Shown piece after piece: positions 16,810 to 25,719 of a DNA stretch of 64,000 nt. The translations under genes were made by a program, and so were the position numbers. Source of the DNA: Ottowia sp. SB7-C50 (GTDB lineage Bacteria; Pseudomonadota; Gammaproteobacteria; Burkholderiales; Burkholderiaceae_C); assembly GCF_033110285.1 (NCBI RefSeq), contig NZ_CP136995.1:1550001-1614000 (forward strand), in the 5' to 3' direction. Each line of letters begins with the position of its first letter. Within the stretch, counting starts at the first letter, position 1. Under the pieces are notes generated by a model. That model did no database searches. It was not told the origin of the DNA and saw only the letters and a list, made by a program, of their open reading frames with translations.

Positions 16810-18174
16810 TTGAAGCAGGATATCCAAGTCACCATCCACCCCCTGGCCCAGTTTGCCGCCACGCTGCAATGGGCCGACGTGCCCGATGCGGTGCAGCGGC
16901 GCGCCGAAGACCTGTGGGTCGACTGGTTCGGCTCGGTGCTGGCGGGTTGCCGTGCGCGCCCCGTGGCCAGCCTGACGCGTTTTGCGCTGTCGCAGGGGCC
17001 GGCCGATGGGCCGAGCGAAGTCATCGCGCACGAAGCGGGCAGCTCGCCCATGATGGCCGCGCTGGCCAACGCCGCGGCCTCGCACGTGGCCGAGCAGGAC
17101 GACGTGCACAACGGATCGGTGTTTCACCCGGCGGCCGTGGTGTTTGCGCCCGCGCTGGCGGTGGCGCAGGCGATTCGCGCCAGCGGTGCGCAGTTCATGG
17201 CGGCCTGCGTGGCGGGGTACGAAGTCGGCATCCGCGTGGGCGAATTCCTGGGTCGCAGCCACTACAAGATCTTTCACACCACGGCGACGGCGGGCACGCT
17301 GGCGGCCGCAGCGGCGGTGGGGCGGCTGCTGCAGCTGTCGCCCGCGCAGATGCAGCACGCCTTTGGCTCGGCGGGCACGCAGTCGGCGGGGCTGTGGGAG
17401 TTTTTGCGCACCGGCGCCGACAGCAAGCAACTGCACACGGCCCACGCCGCGGCGGCGGGGCTCATGGCGGCCTACCTGGCGCGCGACGGCTTCACCGGCG
17501 CGCAGGACATCTTCACCGGCCCGCAGGGCCTGGCGGCGGGCATGAGCCAGGACGCCGACCCGGCGCGGCTGACCGACGGCCTTGGCACGCGCTGGGCGAC
17601 GGCCGAAACCAGCTTCAAGTGGCACGCCTCGTGCCGCCACACCCACCCGGCGGCCGATGCGCTGCTGCAGGTGATGCGCGCGCACCAGCTGCAGCCGGCC
17701 GACATTGCGCAGGTGACCTGCCACGTGCACCAGGGCGCCATCGACGTGCTGGGGCCGGTGGTGTCGCCCGTCACCGTGCACCAGAGCAAGTTCTCGATGG
17801 GCACCGTGCTGGCGCTGGCGGCACGGTTTGGACATGCGGGTTTGACCGAATTCGACGCCGAGTACCTGTCGCCCGACACTGTGGCCATGTGTCAGAACGT
17901 GCGCATGGAACTGGACGCCGAGGTGGACGCCGCCTATCCGCAGCGCTGGATCGGTAAGGTCACCGTGCAGACGCGCGACGGGCGCCGGCTGCAGGGTCGG
18001 GTCGACGAACCCAAGGGTGACCCCGGCAACACGCTGTCGCGCGACGAGATCACCGCCAAGGCCCTGCGCCTGGCGGCGTACGGCGGCGCGGTCGGCGCTG
18101 CCCAGGCCGAAGCCGCCGTCCAGCGCCTGTGGCACGTGCCCGAATGGCCGGTGGTGACGCGGCTGCTGGCCTGA
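16810..18174 (+). CDS. MmgE/PrpD family protein
   Basis: 454 residues, usual length. Seen: LWVDWFGSVLAGC near the N-terminus, HVAEQDDVHNGSVFHPAAVV (the family's conserved Asp/His cluster near residue 95), KIFHTTATAGTLAAAAAVG, FGSAGTQSAGLWEF and SFKWHASCRHTHPAADALL. Family members include 2-methylcitrate dehydratase and cis-aconitate decarboxylase, so the protein probably adds or removes water or CO2 on a branched di- or tricarboxylate. TTG start with GGAGG six bases upstream; no better ATG exists near the domain start. It lies between a CaiB CoA transferase and a Bug receptor in one rightward unit. Confidence 0.88.
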   Translation: MKQDIQVTIHPLAQFAATLQWADVPDAVQRRAEDLWVDWFGSVLAGCRARPVASLTRFALSQGPADGPSEVIAHEAGSSPMMAALANAAASHVAEQDDVHNGSVFHPAAVVFAPALAVAQAIRASGAQFMAACVAGYEVGIRVGEFLGRSHYKIFHTTATAGTLAAAAAVGRLLQLSPAQMQHAFGSAGTQSAGLWEFLRTGADSKQLHTAHAAAAGLMAAYLARDGFTGAQDIFTGPQGLAAGMSQDADPARLTDGLGTRWATAETSFKWHASCRHTHPAADALLQVMRAHQLQPADIAQVTCHVHQGAIDVLGPVVSPVTVHQSKFSMGTVLALAARFGHAGLTEFDAEYLSPDTVAMCQNVRMELDAEVDAAYPQRWIGKVTVQTRDGRRLQGRVDEPKGDPGNTLSRDEITAKALRLAAYGGAVGAAQAEAAVQRLWHVPEWPVVTRLLA

Positions 18175-18228
18175 CATTGCCGTTTACCCAACCTCTTTTT
18201 CACCGCACACCCGTCACCAGGAGACACC

Positions 18229-19242
18229 ATGACATTCCCCCGCGACCGCAAGCTGTGCCCCCGCATTCGACCTGCCCTGACCTTGACCGCCGGCGCGTGC
18301 GCCCTGGCCCTGGCCGGCAGCGCCCTGGCCGCCACCTGGCCCGAGAAGCCCGTGACCCTGGTCGTGCCCTACAGCGCGGGCGGCCCGACCGACGTGGTGG
18401 CGCGCATGCTGGCCGTGCCCATGGGCCAGTCGCTGGGGCAGACGGTGGTGGTCGAAAACACCGTGGGCGCGGGCGGCACGATCGCCCCGCAGCGCGTGGC
18501 CAAGTCCAAGAACGACGGCTACACCATCCTCATCCACCACATGGGCATGGCGACCGCGCCGGCGCTGTACAAGAAACTGCCGTACGACCCGCTGAAAGAC
18601 TTCGAATACATCGGCCAGGTGCTCGACGTGCCCATGACGCTGCTGTCGCGCAAGGACTTCCCGGCCAACACCTTCCCCGAGTTGCTGGACTACGTGAAGA
18701 AGAACCAGGACAAGGTGTCGCTGGCCAACGCGGGCGTGGGGGCGGTGTCGCAGCTGTGCGGCATGCTGTTCATGCACCAGGTCGGCGTGAAGCTGACCAC
18801 GGTGCCGTACAAGGGCGCCGGCCCCGCCATGAACGACCTGATGGGCGGGCAGGTCGACCTGCTGTGCGACCAGACCACCCAGACCGCGCCCGTCATTCAG
18901 GACGGCAAGCGCGTCAAGGTGTTCGGCGTCACCACGCCGCAGCGCCTGTCGTCCATGCCCGCCATCCCCACGCTGGACGAGCAGGGCCTCAAGGGCTTCG
19001 ACGTCAAGGTGTGGCATGGCATGTACGCCCCCAAGGGCACGCCCAAGGACGTGATCGACAAGATCAACAAGGCGCTGAATGTGGCGATCAAGGACGAGAC
19101 GGTGCGCAAGCGCATCACCGAGCTGAGCTCCGACCTGGTCACCGCCGACAAGGCGACGCCCGAAAGCCTGCGCAAGCACCTGACGGCTGAAGTGGCGCGC
19201 TGGGACAAGGTGATCAAGGCGGCCGGCGTCACGGCGGAATAA
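18229..19242 (+). CDS. Bug/TctC-type tripartite tricarboxylate transporter receptor
   Basis: 337 residues. Seen: signal peptide with hydrophobic core ending GSALAATWPEKP, Bug loop VTLVVPYSAGGPTDVVARML, HHMGMATAPALYKKLPYDPLKD in short pieces, and TTVPYKGAGPAMNDLMGGQVDLL. CAGGAGACACC precedes the ATG as ribosome-binding site. Periplasmic capture of a carboxylate; last gene of the dehydrogenase / CoA transferase / MmgE-PrpD unit, which points to a di- or tricarboxylate ligand. The membrane subunits TctA and TctB are not in the window. Confidence 0.9.
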   Translation: MTFPRDRKLCPRIRPALTLTAGACALALAGSALAATWPEKPVTLVVPYSAGGPTDVVARMLAVPMGQSLGQTVVVENTVGAGGTIAPQRVAKSKNDGYTILIHHMGMATAPALYKKLPYDPLKDFEYIGQVLDVPMTLLSRKDFPANTFPELLDYVKKNQDKVSLANAGVGAVSQLCGMLFMHQVGVKLTTVPYKGAGPAMNDLMGGQVDLLCDQTTQTAPVIQDGKRVKVFGVTTPQRLSSMPAIPTLDEQGLKGFDVKVWHGMYAPKGTPKDVIDKINKALNVAIKDETVRKRITELSSDLVTADKATPESLRKHLTAEVARWDKVIKAAGVTAE

Positions 19243-19252
19243 CTTCTCTTCT

Positions 19253-19285
19253 CCCTCTCCCTCTGGGAGAGGGCAGGGGTGAGGG
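19253..19285 (+). terminator. CCCTCTCCC hairpin repeat, likely terminator
   Basis: CCCTCTCCC (19253-19261) pairs perfectly with GGGAGAGGG (19265-19273) around a 3-base loop, followed by a GGGGTGAGGGCC tail. This sequence type is a common dispersed element in proteobacterial intergenic regions. It sits 10 bp after the Bug stop between convergent genes. A related, expanded copy is found inside the CoA ligase gene near 53.1 kb. Confidence 0.6.
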
Positions 19286-19395
19286 CCAGCGGCGCCCCAA
19301 GTCGTCGAACTTCTATCAGGCTGGCGGCCATGGCCGAGGGTGACGGCTTGACTGCTCAACCCAGCCCGCCGCCGATACCGGCGCTCCGCACTCTC

Positions 19396-20490
19396 TCAAA
19401 GCACCCGGTTGAACCACCACATCGACAACCCCGCCGCCAGCAGTGCCAGCAGCGCGCCGGCCAAGGCGAGCAGGGCGGAGACTTCGGTTTCCTTCTTCTC
19501 CAGCGTCAGCCGGCTCGACAGGTTCTGGTACACCTTGTTCAGGTCTTGCGCGGTGCCGGCGTAGTAATACTCGGCGGCGGTCTTGTGGGCGATGGCCTTG
19601 AGCGTTTCTTCGTCCAGCCGCACGCGCATTGACCAGCCTTCAAAGCCGATGGTCTCGCCGTCCACCGTGCCGATGCCCACCGTGTAGATCTTGACGCCGC
19701 GGTCGGCGGCCATCTTGGCGGCTTCCAGCGGGTCGACGCCGGTGGTGCGCTGGCCGTCGGTCAGCATGATGACGGCGGCCGAGGTGTACGAGCCCGGCGG
19801 CACGGGAATGAACTCATTCTGCTTGGGCGGCGCCTGGTCCAGCGACCGCCCCATGCCACCGCGCATGCGGTCGCTGCTGAGCTGCTGCAGCTCGATGCCG
19901 GCGTTGGGAAACAGCGTCGCCAGCGAGATGACGATGGCGTTGCCCGTGGCCGTGGCGCGCTGCAACTGAAAGCGGTCGATGGCGGTGACCAGATCCTCGC
20001 GGTTGACGGTGGGCAACTGCGCCACCTGGGCCGATCCGGCGAAGGCCACGATGCCGACCTTGACGTCGCGCGGCAGCTCTTTCAGGAACGTCTTGGCCGC
20101 GGCCTGCGCGGCCTCCAGCCGGGTGGGCTGCACGTCGGTGGCGCGCATGCTGCCCGACACGTCCATCGCCAGGATGATGGTCTGCTGGTTGGACGGCAGG
20201 GCCACCACCGCCACCGGCCGCGCGCTGGCCAGCAGCAGCGCCCCCAGCGCCAGCAGCATCAGCAGCGGCGGCACGTGGCGGCGCCAGTCGGGGCCCTTGC
20301 CCAGCGCCTGCCGCACCACCGACAGGCTGGCGTAGCGCACTGCCAGCTTGCGGCGGCGCCGCTGCAGCCACACGTACAGCAGCACCAGCAGGGGCAGCAG
20401 CAGCAGCAGCCACAGAAACTGCGGCCACAGAAAGGCCGGTCGCGGGATCGCCGCAGGCCAGTGAAGGAAGGCGGGCCAGGTCGCGTTCAT
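19396..20490 (-). CDS. VWA domain membrane protein (BatA-like) of a MoxR system
   Basis: 364 residues. Seen: two N-terminal hydrophobic segments (about 24-42 and 74-90), a von Willebrand A domain with the metal-site motif DVSGS (D110, S112, S114), later TDGQRTTGVDP, and one C-terminal membrane segment (about 338-358). The topology fits BatA-type proteins whose VWA domain faces the periplasm. Its ATG overlaps the DUF58 stop by four bases, so translation is coupled. Known context: MoxR ATPase, DUF58 and VWA proteins work together in metal-centre or protein-complex maturation and stress resistance. No second VWA/TPR gene (BatB/BatC) follows here. Confidence 0.9.
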   Translation of the reverse strand: MNATWPAFLHWPAAIPRPAFLWPQFLWLLLLLPLLVLLYVWLQRRRRKLAVRYASLSVVRQALGKGPDWRRHVPPLLMLLALGALLLASARPVAVVALPSNQQTIILAMDVSGSMRATDVQPTRLEAAQAAAKTFLKELPRDVKVGIVAFAGSAQVAQLPTVNREDLVTAIDRFQLQRATATGNAIVISLATLFPNAGIELQQLSSDRMRGGMGRSLDQAPPKQNEFIPVPPGSYTSAAVIMLTDGQRTTGVDPLEAAKMAADRGVKIYTVGIGTVDGETIGFEGWSMRVRLDEETLKAIAHKTAAEYYYAGTAQDLNKVYQNLSSRLTLEKKETEVSALLALAGALLALLAAGLSMWWFNRVL

Positions 20491-21560
20491 GGGTGGTTGG
20501 GCGTCCCATTGTCGCGCGATCGACCCGCCTTGCGAAGGTGCGCGGGCAGCCCGCCGCCAGTGGCCAGCCGCGCGCGCTGCTTGCGCAGGTCGGCAAAGCG
20601 CAGCACGGCCTGCGCTAGGTCGTCTTGGGTGGACAGCTCCAGCGTGTCGACGCCGGCGCGCGCCAGCGCCTGGCGGCATTCGGCTTCGCGTTGCGCGGCC
20701 AGGGCGGCAAAGCGCCGGCGAAACCCCGCGTCGTGCGTGTCCACCAGCAGTTGCTCGCCCGTTTCGGCATCGCGCAGCGTCAGCAGGCCCAGGTCGGGCA
20801 GCTCGCGTTCCAGCGGGTCGGTCAGGCGCACGGCGACGACGTCGTGGCGCAACGCCAGCTGGCCCAGCGGCTTTTCCCAGCCGGGCTCGCTGATGAAATC
20901 AGACACCACGAAAATCGTCGAACGGCGACGGATGGCGTTGGCGCCGGCGGCCAGCAATTCAGACAGTTTTGTCCCGCCAGCGCTTGTCTGCACTGCGCGA
21001 GCAGCTATTTTATTGGTAGCATCGGCCGGCCTGACGCGCTGCATGGCCGCCAGCAGGTGCAGGACGTGCCGGCGGCTGGCGCGGGCCGGGATCATCTTTT
21101 CGACCCCCGCGCCGTACAGCAGCGCACCCACGCGGTTGCCATGCCGGGTGAGCAGGCGCGCCAGCAGCGCCACGAATTCGGTTGAAATCTGCCGCTTGAG
21201 CGTCTCGCCCGACCCGAAATCGACCGACGGGCTCAGATCGAGCAGAAACCACGCCGTCATCTCCCGGTCTTCGGTGTACACACGCACGTGCGGCGACTGC
21301 ATGCGCGCGGTCACGTTCCAGTCGATGTGGCGCACGTCGTCGTGCATCTGGTATTCGCGCAGGTCGGCCAGGTCGAGACCGCCGCCGCGCATCAGCGTCC
21401 GCCAGTCGCCCATCAACTGGCCGTCCAGCCGCCGCAGCACCGTCCATTCAAGCCGGCGCAGCAGGGCTTCGGCGCCGGCAGGTTCGGCCGCGGCCTCGCG
21501 CGGCGCATTCGGCACCGCGTGGGGCAGCGGGGCCTGGTTTCGGCGCAGCCAGCGGATCAT
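20487..21560 (-). CDS. DUF58 domain protein of a MoxR system
   Basis: 357 residues. Seen: DLADLREYQMHDDVRHIDWN, the hallmark of DUF58, followed by a degenerate VWA-like fold with WFLLDLSPSVDFGSG. It probably binds the MoxR ATPase encoded upstream and the VWA protein downstream. Odd: residues about 180-200 (DATNKIAARAVQTSAGG) are encoded by a copy of the dispersed ATAGC repeat on the minus strand (20955-21022), in frame, with a rare ATA codon. Homologues should be checked for absence of this stretch. The stop overlaps the VWA start as ATGA. Confidence 0.9.
   Translation of the reverse strand: MIRWLRRNQAPLPHAVPNAPREAAAEPAGAEALLRRLEWTVLRRLDGQLMGDWRTLMRGGGLDLADLREYQMHDDVRHIDWNVTARMQSPHVRVYTEDREMTAWFLLDLSPSVDFGSGETLKRQISTEFVALLARLLTRHGNRVGALLYGAGVEKMIPARASRRHVLHLLAAMQRVRPADATNKIAARAVQTSAGGTKLSELLAAGANAIRRRSTIFVVSDFISEPGWEKPLGQLALRHDVVAVRLTDPLERELPDLGLLTLRDAETGEQLLVDTHDAGFRRRFAALAAQREAECRQALARAGVDTLELSTQDDLAQAVLRFADLRKQRARLATGGGLPAHLRKAGRSRDNGTPNHP
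20955..21022 (-). repeat. ATAGC repeat, in-frame copy within DUF58 gene
   Basis: Minus-strand sequence begins GATGCTACCAATAAAATAGC and ends near AAGCGCTGGCGGGACAAAA. It shares the 16-base block ATAGCTGCTCGCGCAG exactly with the copy in the CoA ligase at 54064-54122. It is read as DATNKIAARAVQTSAGG. Confidence 0.75.
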
Positions 21561-21582
21561 GGGGCGGTGCGTGGCGGGGCCG

Positions 21583-22593
21583 TCATGCGGCGATCCTGTC
21601 GTGCGCCAGCGGCTTGGGCGGCGGGGGCACCTGGGCCATGACGCGCAGCACGATCTGCTTGGCGCTCATGCCTTCGGACAGCGCCTCGTACGACAGCACC
21701 AGCCGGTGGCGCAGCACGTCGGGCACCAGGTCGCTCATGTCTTCGGGCAGGGCATAGGTGCGCCCGCGCATCATGGCCAGCGCCCTGGCGCCTTCGATCA
21801 GGCCGATGGTGGCGCGCGGGCTGGCGCCAAAGGTGATCATGGGCGCCAGATCGCCCAGGCCCGCCGCCGTCGGCTCGCGCGTGGCCGACACCAGCTTGAC
21901 GGCGTACTGCACCAGCGACGGGTCGACGTAGACCTGTCGGCACTGGCGCTGCAGCGCGGCCAGCTGGTCCATGCTGGCGACCGGGTTGACGTCGATGCGC
22001 GGGCCGGTCACGCGCTGGGCGATGACGAACTCTTCCTCGTCGCTGGGGTAGCCCACGACCACCTTCATCATAAAGCGGTCGACCTGCGCTTCGGGCAGCG
22101 GGTAGGTGCCTTCGGTTTCGATGGGGTTCTGCGTGGCCATGACCAGAAAGGGCTCGGGCACGAAGTGCGTCTGCCCGGCAATGGTGACCTGGCGCTCCTG
22201 CATCACCTCCAGCAGCGCGCTCTGCACCTTGGCGGGGGCGCGGTTGATCTCGTCGGCCAGCAGCAGGTGGGTGAACACGGGCCCGAGCGCGGTGCTGAAG
22301 TCGCCATCGCGCTGGTTGTAGATGCGCGTGCCGATCAGGTCGGCCGGCACCAGGTCGGGCGTGAACTGGATGCGCTTGAACTGGCCCTGCAGCACGCCGG
22401 CCAGCGTCTTGACGGTCAGCGTCTTGGCCAGACCGGGCACGCCTTCGACCAGCAGATGGCCGCCGGCCAGCAGGGCGACCATCACGCGCTCCAGAAAGCG
22501 GTCCTGCCCGACCACCACGCGCTTGACCTCGTAGAGGATCCGCTCCATCAGTTCGGCGGTGGCGGTGTCTTGCGTAAAGCGGTTGTCGGTCAT
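21583..22593 (-). CDS. MoxR-family AAA+ ATPase
   Basis: 336 residues from ATG 22593 (an in-frame ATG five codons upstream is possible). Seen: Walker A GVPGLAKT (residues 51-58), Walker B LLLADEINRAP (about 110-120), sensor 1 MATQNPIETEGTYPLPEAQ and the MoxR arginine-finger region. MoxR ATPases act as chaperones in the maturation of protein complexes. First gene of the leftward MoxR / DUF58 / VWA operon, 22 bp before DUF58. Upstream lies a gene-end repeat (22616-22732) that belongs to the protease gene. Confidence 0.92.
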   Translation of the reverse strand: MTDNRFTQDTATAELMERILYEVKRVVVGQDRFLERVMVALLAGGHLLVEGVPGLAKTLTVKTLAGVLQGQFKRIQFTPDLVPADLIGTRIYNQRDGDFSTALGPVFTHLLLADEINRAPAKVQSALLEVMQERQVTIAGQTHFVPEPFLVMATQNPIETEGTYPLPEAQVDRFMMKVVVGYPSDEEEFVIAQRVTGPRIDVNPVASMDQLAALQRQCRQVYVDPSLVQYAVKLVSATREPTAAGLGDLAPMITFGASPRATIGLIEGARALAMMRGRTYALPEDMSDLVPDVLRHRLVLSYEALSEGMSAKQIVLRVMAQVPPPPKPLAHDRIAA

Positions 22594-22615
22594 GTGCTCG
22601 AACTCCAAAAATCAG

Positions 22616-22732
22616 AAGGCCGCGGAGCAGGCCACGCCAGTGAACGCCATCGCCGGACCTGGGCCGGCGGCTGGCGTTGCCCCCCTCCCGCAGGAGAGCG
22701 GGGAAGGCGCGTCAGCGACTCAGGCGGGTGCA
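22616..22732 (-). repeat. Gene-end repeat, copy 1 (divergent)
   Basis: Starts GAAGGCCGCGGAGCAGGCC and ends with the GGGGAAGGCGCGTCAGCG block common to three other copies (49481, 61748, 62658). It lies directly after the stop of the leftward protease gene, as the others do after their genes. G/C hairpins suggest a terminator or mRNA 3'-end stabiliser. Confidence 0.6.
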
Positions 22733-22734
22733 TC

Positions 22735-23676
22735 CTAAAACGGTGGCTGTCCGGCCGCGCTGGCGGCGTTCTCGATCGGCACCGCGAAGCCGATGCCCAG
22801 GAAGGTGCGCGCCGGCGTGGGGTTGAGGATGGCCGTGACGATGCCGACCACATGGCCGTCCATCGTCACCAGCGGGCCGCCCGAATTGCCGGGGTTGGCG
22901 GCGGCGTCGAACTGGATCAGGTTGCTCATCACCTGGCCGCCCTCGGGCGACTTGAAGCCGCGCTTGAGTCCCGACACCACGCCCGCCGACACCGACGGCC
23001 CGATGCCGAACGGGTAGCCGATGGCCACCACTTCGTCGCCCGGTGCCAGATCGGCGGTGGAACGCATGGTGGCGGCCTGCAGGTCGTCCGGGATCTTCTG
23101 CGCGCGCAGCACCGCCAGGTCGTTCTCGGGCTGCACGTTGACGATGGCGGCGGGCGATTCCAGCCCGTCGGCAAAGGTGACCGAGATGCTTTCGGCCCCT
23201 TGCACCACGTGCAGGTTGGTCAGGATGGTGCCGTTGTCGATGATGACCACGCCGGTGCCGACGCCGCGCCCCATTTCGGCATGGCCTCGCCGGTCCTTCT
23301 TGCCGGCCAGCACGCCTTCGACGCGCACCAGCGCCGGTGCCACGGTGGCGGCCGCGCGCGCCGCCTGCGACGGCAGTACCTTGTGGGTCAGCGTGTGCAT
23401 CACGGCGGCGTGGATGTCGTCCTGGGTCAGCTTGCGCTGTGCCGTGGTGCGCCAGGGCGTGTTTGGCAAGGCCAGGGCCAGTGCCAGCGCGGCGATGGCG
23501 GCCCAGGTCAGGGCAGGGTGGCGAAGGGCGGTTGCAACGCGTGCCAGGCGTTGGCTGGGGCGCTTTGCCACCGGCTCGGCCGCGGCCGGCGCCGGCTCGG
23601 CGTCTGCCGCAGCCAGGTCGTGTCGCGACTCGGCGGCGGGCGGAAGAGAACGGCTGTAGAGCGGGGTTCGACGCAT
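22735..23676 (-). CDS. Membrane-anchored trypsin-like serine protease (DegP/HtrA catalytic domain, no PDZ)
   Basis: 313 residues from ATG 23676 (GAAAGGTGA upstream; an ATG 18 bases earlier is an alternative). Seen: an alanine/proline-rich cytoplasmic tail, one membrane segment at about 55-71, then a chymotrypsin-fold domain with the complete triad His156 in TNLHVV, Asp186 in NDLAVLR and Ser265 in GNSGGPL. The protein stops soon after the protease domain, so no PDZ domain follows, unlike DegP or DegS. Likely a periplasmic quality-control or processing protease tethered to the inner membrane. It is the last gene before the MoxR operon but separated by a repeat. Confidence 0.85.
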   Translation of the reverse strand: MRRTPLYSRSLPPAAESRHDLAAADAEPAPAAAEPVAKRPSQRLARVATALRHPALTWAAIAALALALALPNTPWRTTAQRKLTQDDIHAAVMHTLTHKVLPSQAARAAATVAPALVRVEGVLAGKKDRRGHAEMGRGVGTGVVIIDNGTILTNLHVVQGAESISVTFADGLESPAAIVNVQPENDLAVLRAQKIPDDLQAATMRSTADLAPGDEVVAIGYPFGIGPSVSAGVVSGLKRGFKSPEGGQVMSNLIQFDAAANPGNSGGPLVTMDGHVVGIVTAILNPTPARTFLGIGFAVPIENAASAAGQPPF

Positions 23677-23775
23677 GCGGTCACCTTTCGACATCGGTGC
23701 GACGGCAACAGGCACACGGTAGCACGGTTCGCGCGGCCGCGCGCGTGAGGGCCACGGCCCATCGATGATTGGGGC

Positions 23776-24639
23776 ATGATGGTGACGATGGCCCGCTGGA
23801 TCGACACCCATTGCCACCTGGACGCGTCAGAGTTCGCGTCGGACATCGCGGCCGTGCGTGACCGCGCGACCGGCGCGGGCGTGAACCTGTGCGTCATTCC
23901 GGCGGTCGAAGCCGCTGCGTTTGACGGCGCCCGTGCGCTGGCGCACCGCTTGGGCGACGCGTATGCGCTGGGCATTCACCCGCTGTACGTGGCGCGTGCG
24001 GGCGATGACGATCTGGCGCGGCTGGACGCGGCCCTGCACGCCCACGCGGGCGACCCGCGGCTGGTGGCGGTGGGTGAGATCGGGCTGGACTACTTCGAGC
24101 CCGATCTCACCGAGTCGCCGCTGCGCGAGCGGCAGGAGCGCTTCTTTCGCGAACAGCTGAAGCTGGCGCGCCGCCACCAGCTGCCCGTCGTCCTGCACGT
24201 GCGGCGGTCGGTCGACCAGGTGCTGAAGGGACTGCGCGACATCGGCGTGAGCGGCGGCATCGCGCATGCCTTCAACGGCAGTCGGCAGCAGGCCGATGCG
24301 TTCCTGGCCATGGGCTTCAAGCTGGGGTTTGGCGGCGCCGCCACATACGAACGCGCCACGCGCCTGCGCGCGCTGGCGCAGACGTTGCCAAGCCACGCTG
24401 TGGTGATGGAAACCGATTCACCCGACATTCCGCCGCACTGGCTGTACGCCACCGCCGAGCAGCGCGCCGCCGGCCAGCCGCAGGGCCGCAACGAGCCGGC
24501 CGAATTGCCGCGCATCGCTGCCGAGGTGGCGCAACTGCGCGGCGTATCCGTGGACGCATGGGCCGCGGCGACCACCGCCAACGCGCTGGCCGCCTTGCCC
24601 CGCCTGCACGGGCTTTGGGCGCCAGCCGGCGGCGACTGA
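23776..24639 (+). CDS. tatD: TatD family metal-dependent hydrolase/DNase
   Basis: 287 residues. Seen: the N-terminal metal-binding IDTHCHLD, AVGEIGLDYFEPD, LPVVLHVRRS, GIAHAFNGSRQQA and VMETDSPDIPPHWLY, the full set of TatD metal ligands. Family proteins are cytoplasmic 3'-5' exonucleases/DNases. The start could be ATG 23776 or ATG 23788 four codons later; the latter begins directly at the conserved ARWIDTHCHLD. It faces the divergent protease gene over a 99-bp gap and ends 12 bp before the convergent Bug gene. The exact orthologue (TatD, YcfH or YjjV) was not resolved. Confidence 0.88.
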   Translation: MMVTMARWIDTHCHLDASEFASDIAAVRDRATGAGVNLCVIPAVEAAAFDGARALAHRLGDAYALGIHPLYVARAGDDDLARLDAALHAHAGDPRLVAVGEIGLDYFEPDLTESPLRERQERFFREQLKLARRHQLPVVLHVRRSVDQVLKGLRDIGVSGGIAHAFNGSRQQADAFLAMGFKLGFGGAATYERATRLRALAQTLPSHAVVMETDSPDIPPHWLYATAEQRAAGQPQGRNEPAELPRIAAEVAQLRGVSVDAWAAATTANALAALPRLHGLWAPAGGD

Positions 24640-24651
24640 CGCCGTGGTGGC

Positions 24652-25608
24652 TTACTCGGCCTTGTAGCCCGATGCCTTGATCGGCGCTTCCCAGCGCTTG
24701 AGGTGCGCCGCCTGCGTGGCGGCCAGATCGGCACCGCCGGCGTGGTTGGGCACCAGCCCGAAGCCGCGGATCTTGTCCTGCACGGCGGGGTCCTTCAGCG
24801 CGTCGGACACGGCGCGGTCGATGCGCGCCACGGTGTCAGGCGACATGCCGTGCGGCCCGTACAGGCCGAAGAAGGCGTCGGCCGCCATGTCAATGCCTTG
24901 CTCCTTGAGCGTGGGCACTTCGGGCAGCGCCTTGGACCGCTGCTCGCCCGTGACGGCTACCACGCGCACCTTGCCCGCCTTGTGGTGTTCCAGCGTTTCC
25001 GACGCGGTGTCGACCATCAGCGGAATCTGTCCGCCGATCAGGTCCTGCGCGGCGGGGGCGCCGCCGCGGTAGGGCACGTGCGTCAGCGGAACACCGGTGG
25101 CCTGCGACAGCAGCAGTCCGGCGAAATGCGGCACCGTGCCAGCGCCCGACGTGCCGTAGTTGGCCTTGCCGGGGTTGGCCTTCATCCATGCCAGCACGGA
25201 CTTCAGGTCGCCCTGCGGCGCGCCCGGCCCCGCGGTGACGGCGAAGTCAAAGGTCACCACGCGCGAGATCGGCGTGAAGTCCTTCACCGGGTCGTAGCCG
25301 ATGTTGTTGTAGAGCCATGGCGCAATCACCAGGCCGCCGCTGGGCGTCAGCACCAGCGTCTGGCCGTCGGGCGCGGCGCGCTTGAGCTCGCCCATCACCA
25401 GGCGCCCGGCCGCGCCGGGCTTGTTTTCGACGATGACGTTCTGGCCCAGCGACACGCGCATCTTGTCGGCCAGCATGCGCGCGATCACGTCGACCGACCC
25501 GCCGGGTGGAAAGCCGACCCACAGCCGGGTGGTCTTGTCCTGGGCCAGCGCGGGCAGCGCAACCAGCGTGCCGGCCAGGGCCAGCGCGGCGAACGAACGA
25601 CGTTTCAT
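24652..25608 (-). CDS. Bug/TctC-type tripartite tricarboxylate transporter receptor
   Basis: 318 residues. Seen: signal peptide MKRRSFAALALAGTLVALPALAQ-like N-terminus, Bug loop LWVGFPPGGSVDVIARML, VENKPGAAGRLVMGELKRA and LTHVPYRGGAPAAQDLIGGQ. The RLVMGELKRA and APWLYNN features place it in a different Bug branch from the other four in this window. AAGGAGAC ribosome-binding site before the ATG. It is divergent from an ACMSD-like amidohydrolase across 111 bp, so the two probably serve the same aromatic or unsaturated carboxylate. Confidence 0.9.
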   Translation of the reverse strand: MKRRSFAALALAGTLVALPALAQDKTTRLWVGFPPGGSVDVIARMLADKMRVSLGQNVIVENKPGAAGRLVMGELKRAAPDGQTLVLTPSGGLVIAPWLYNNIGYDPVKDFTPISRVVTFDFAVTAGPGAPQGDLKSVLAWMKANPGKANYGTSGAGTVPHFAGLLLSQATGVPLTHVPYRGGAPAAQDLIGGQIPLMVDTASETLEHHKAGKVRVVAVTGEQRSKALPEVPTLKEQGIDMAADAFFGLYGPHGMSPDTVARIDRAVSDALKDPAVQDKIRGFGLVPNHAGGADLAATQAAHLKRWEAPIKASGYKAE

Positions 25609-25719
25609 GAAGTCTCCTTGGGATGATCCATTAGCATCCTACCGAACCGCGTGCACCGATCCATCCGGGCACACCCTCAACGACCGCCGGTTGAACGGCG
25701 GATACAGGAGCTTGCCGAC

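Noticed and set aside
20275..23748. A plus-strand open frame of 1157 codons
   Set aside because: It is antisense to the DUF58, MoxR and protease genes, all of which have full family motifs. GC-rich codon use creates such long shadow frames; its translation is arginine/histidine-rich with no domain.
25684..25701. CCGCCG-N6-CGGCGG inverted repeat as operator between Bug and amidohydrolase genes
   Set aside because: Arms of only six G/C bases are expected by chance in this composition; kept out of the feature list.
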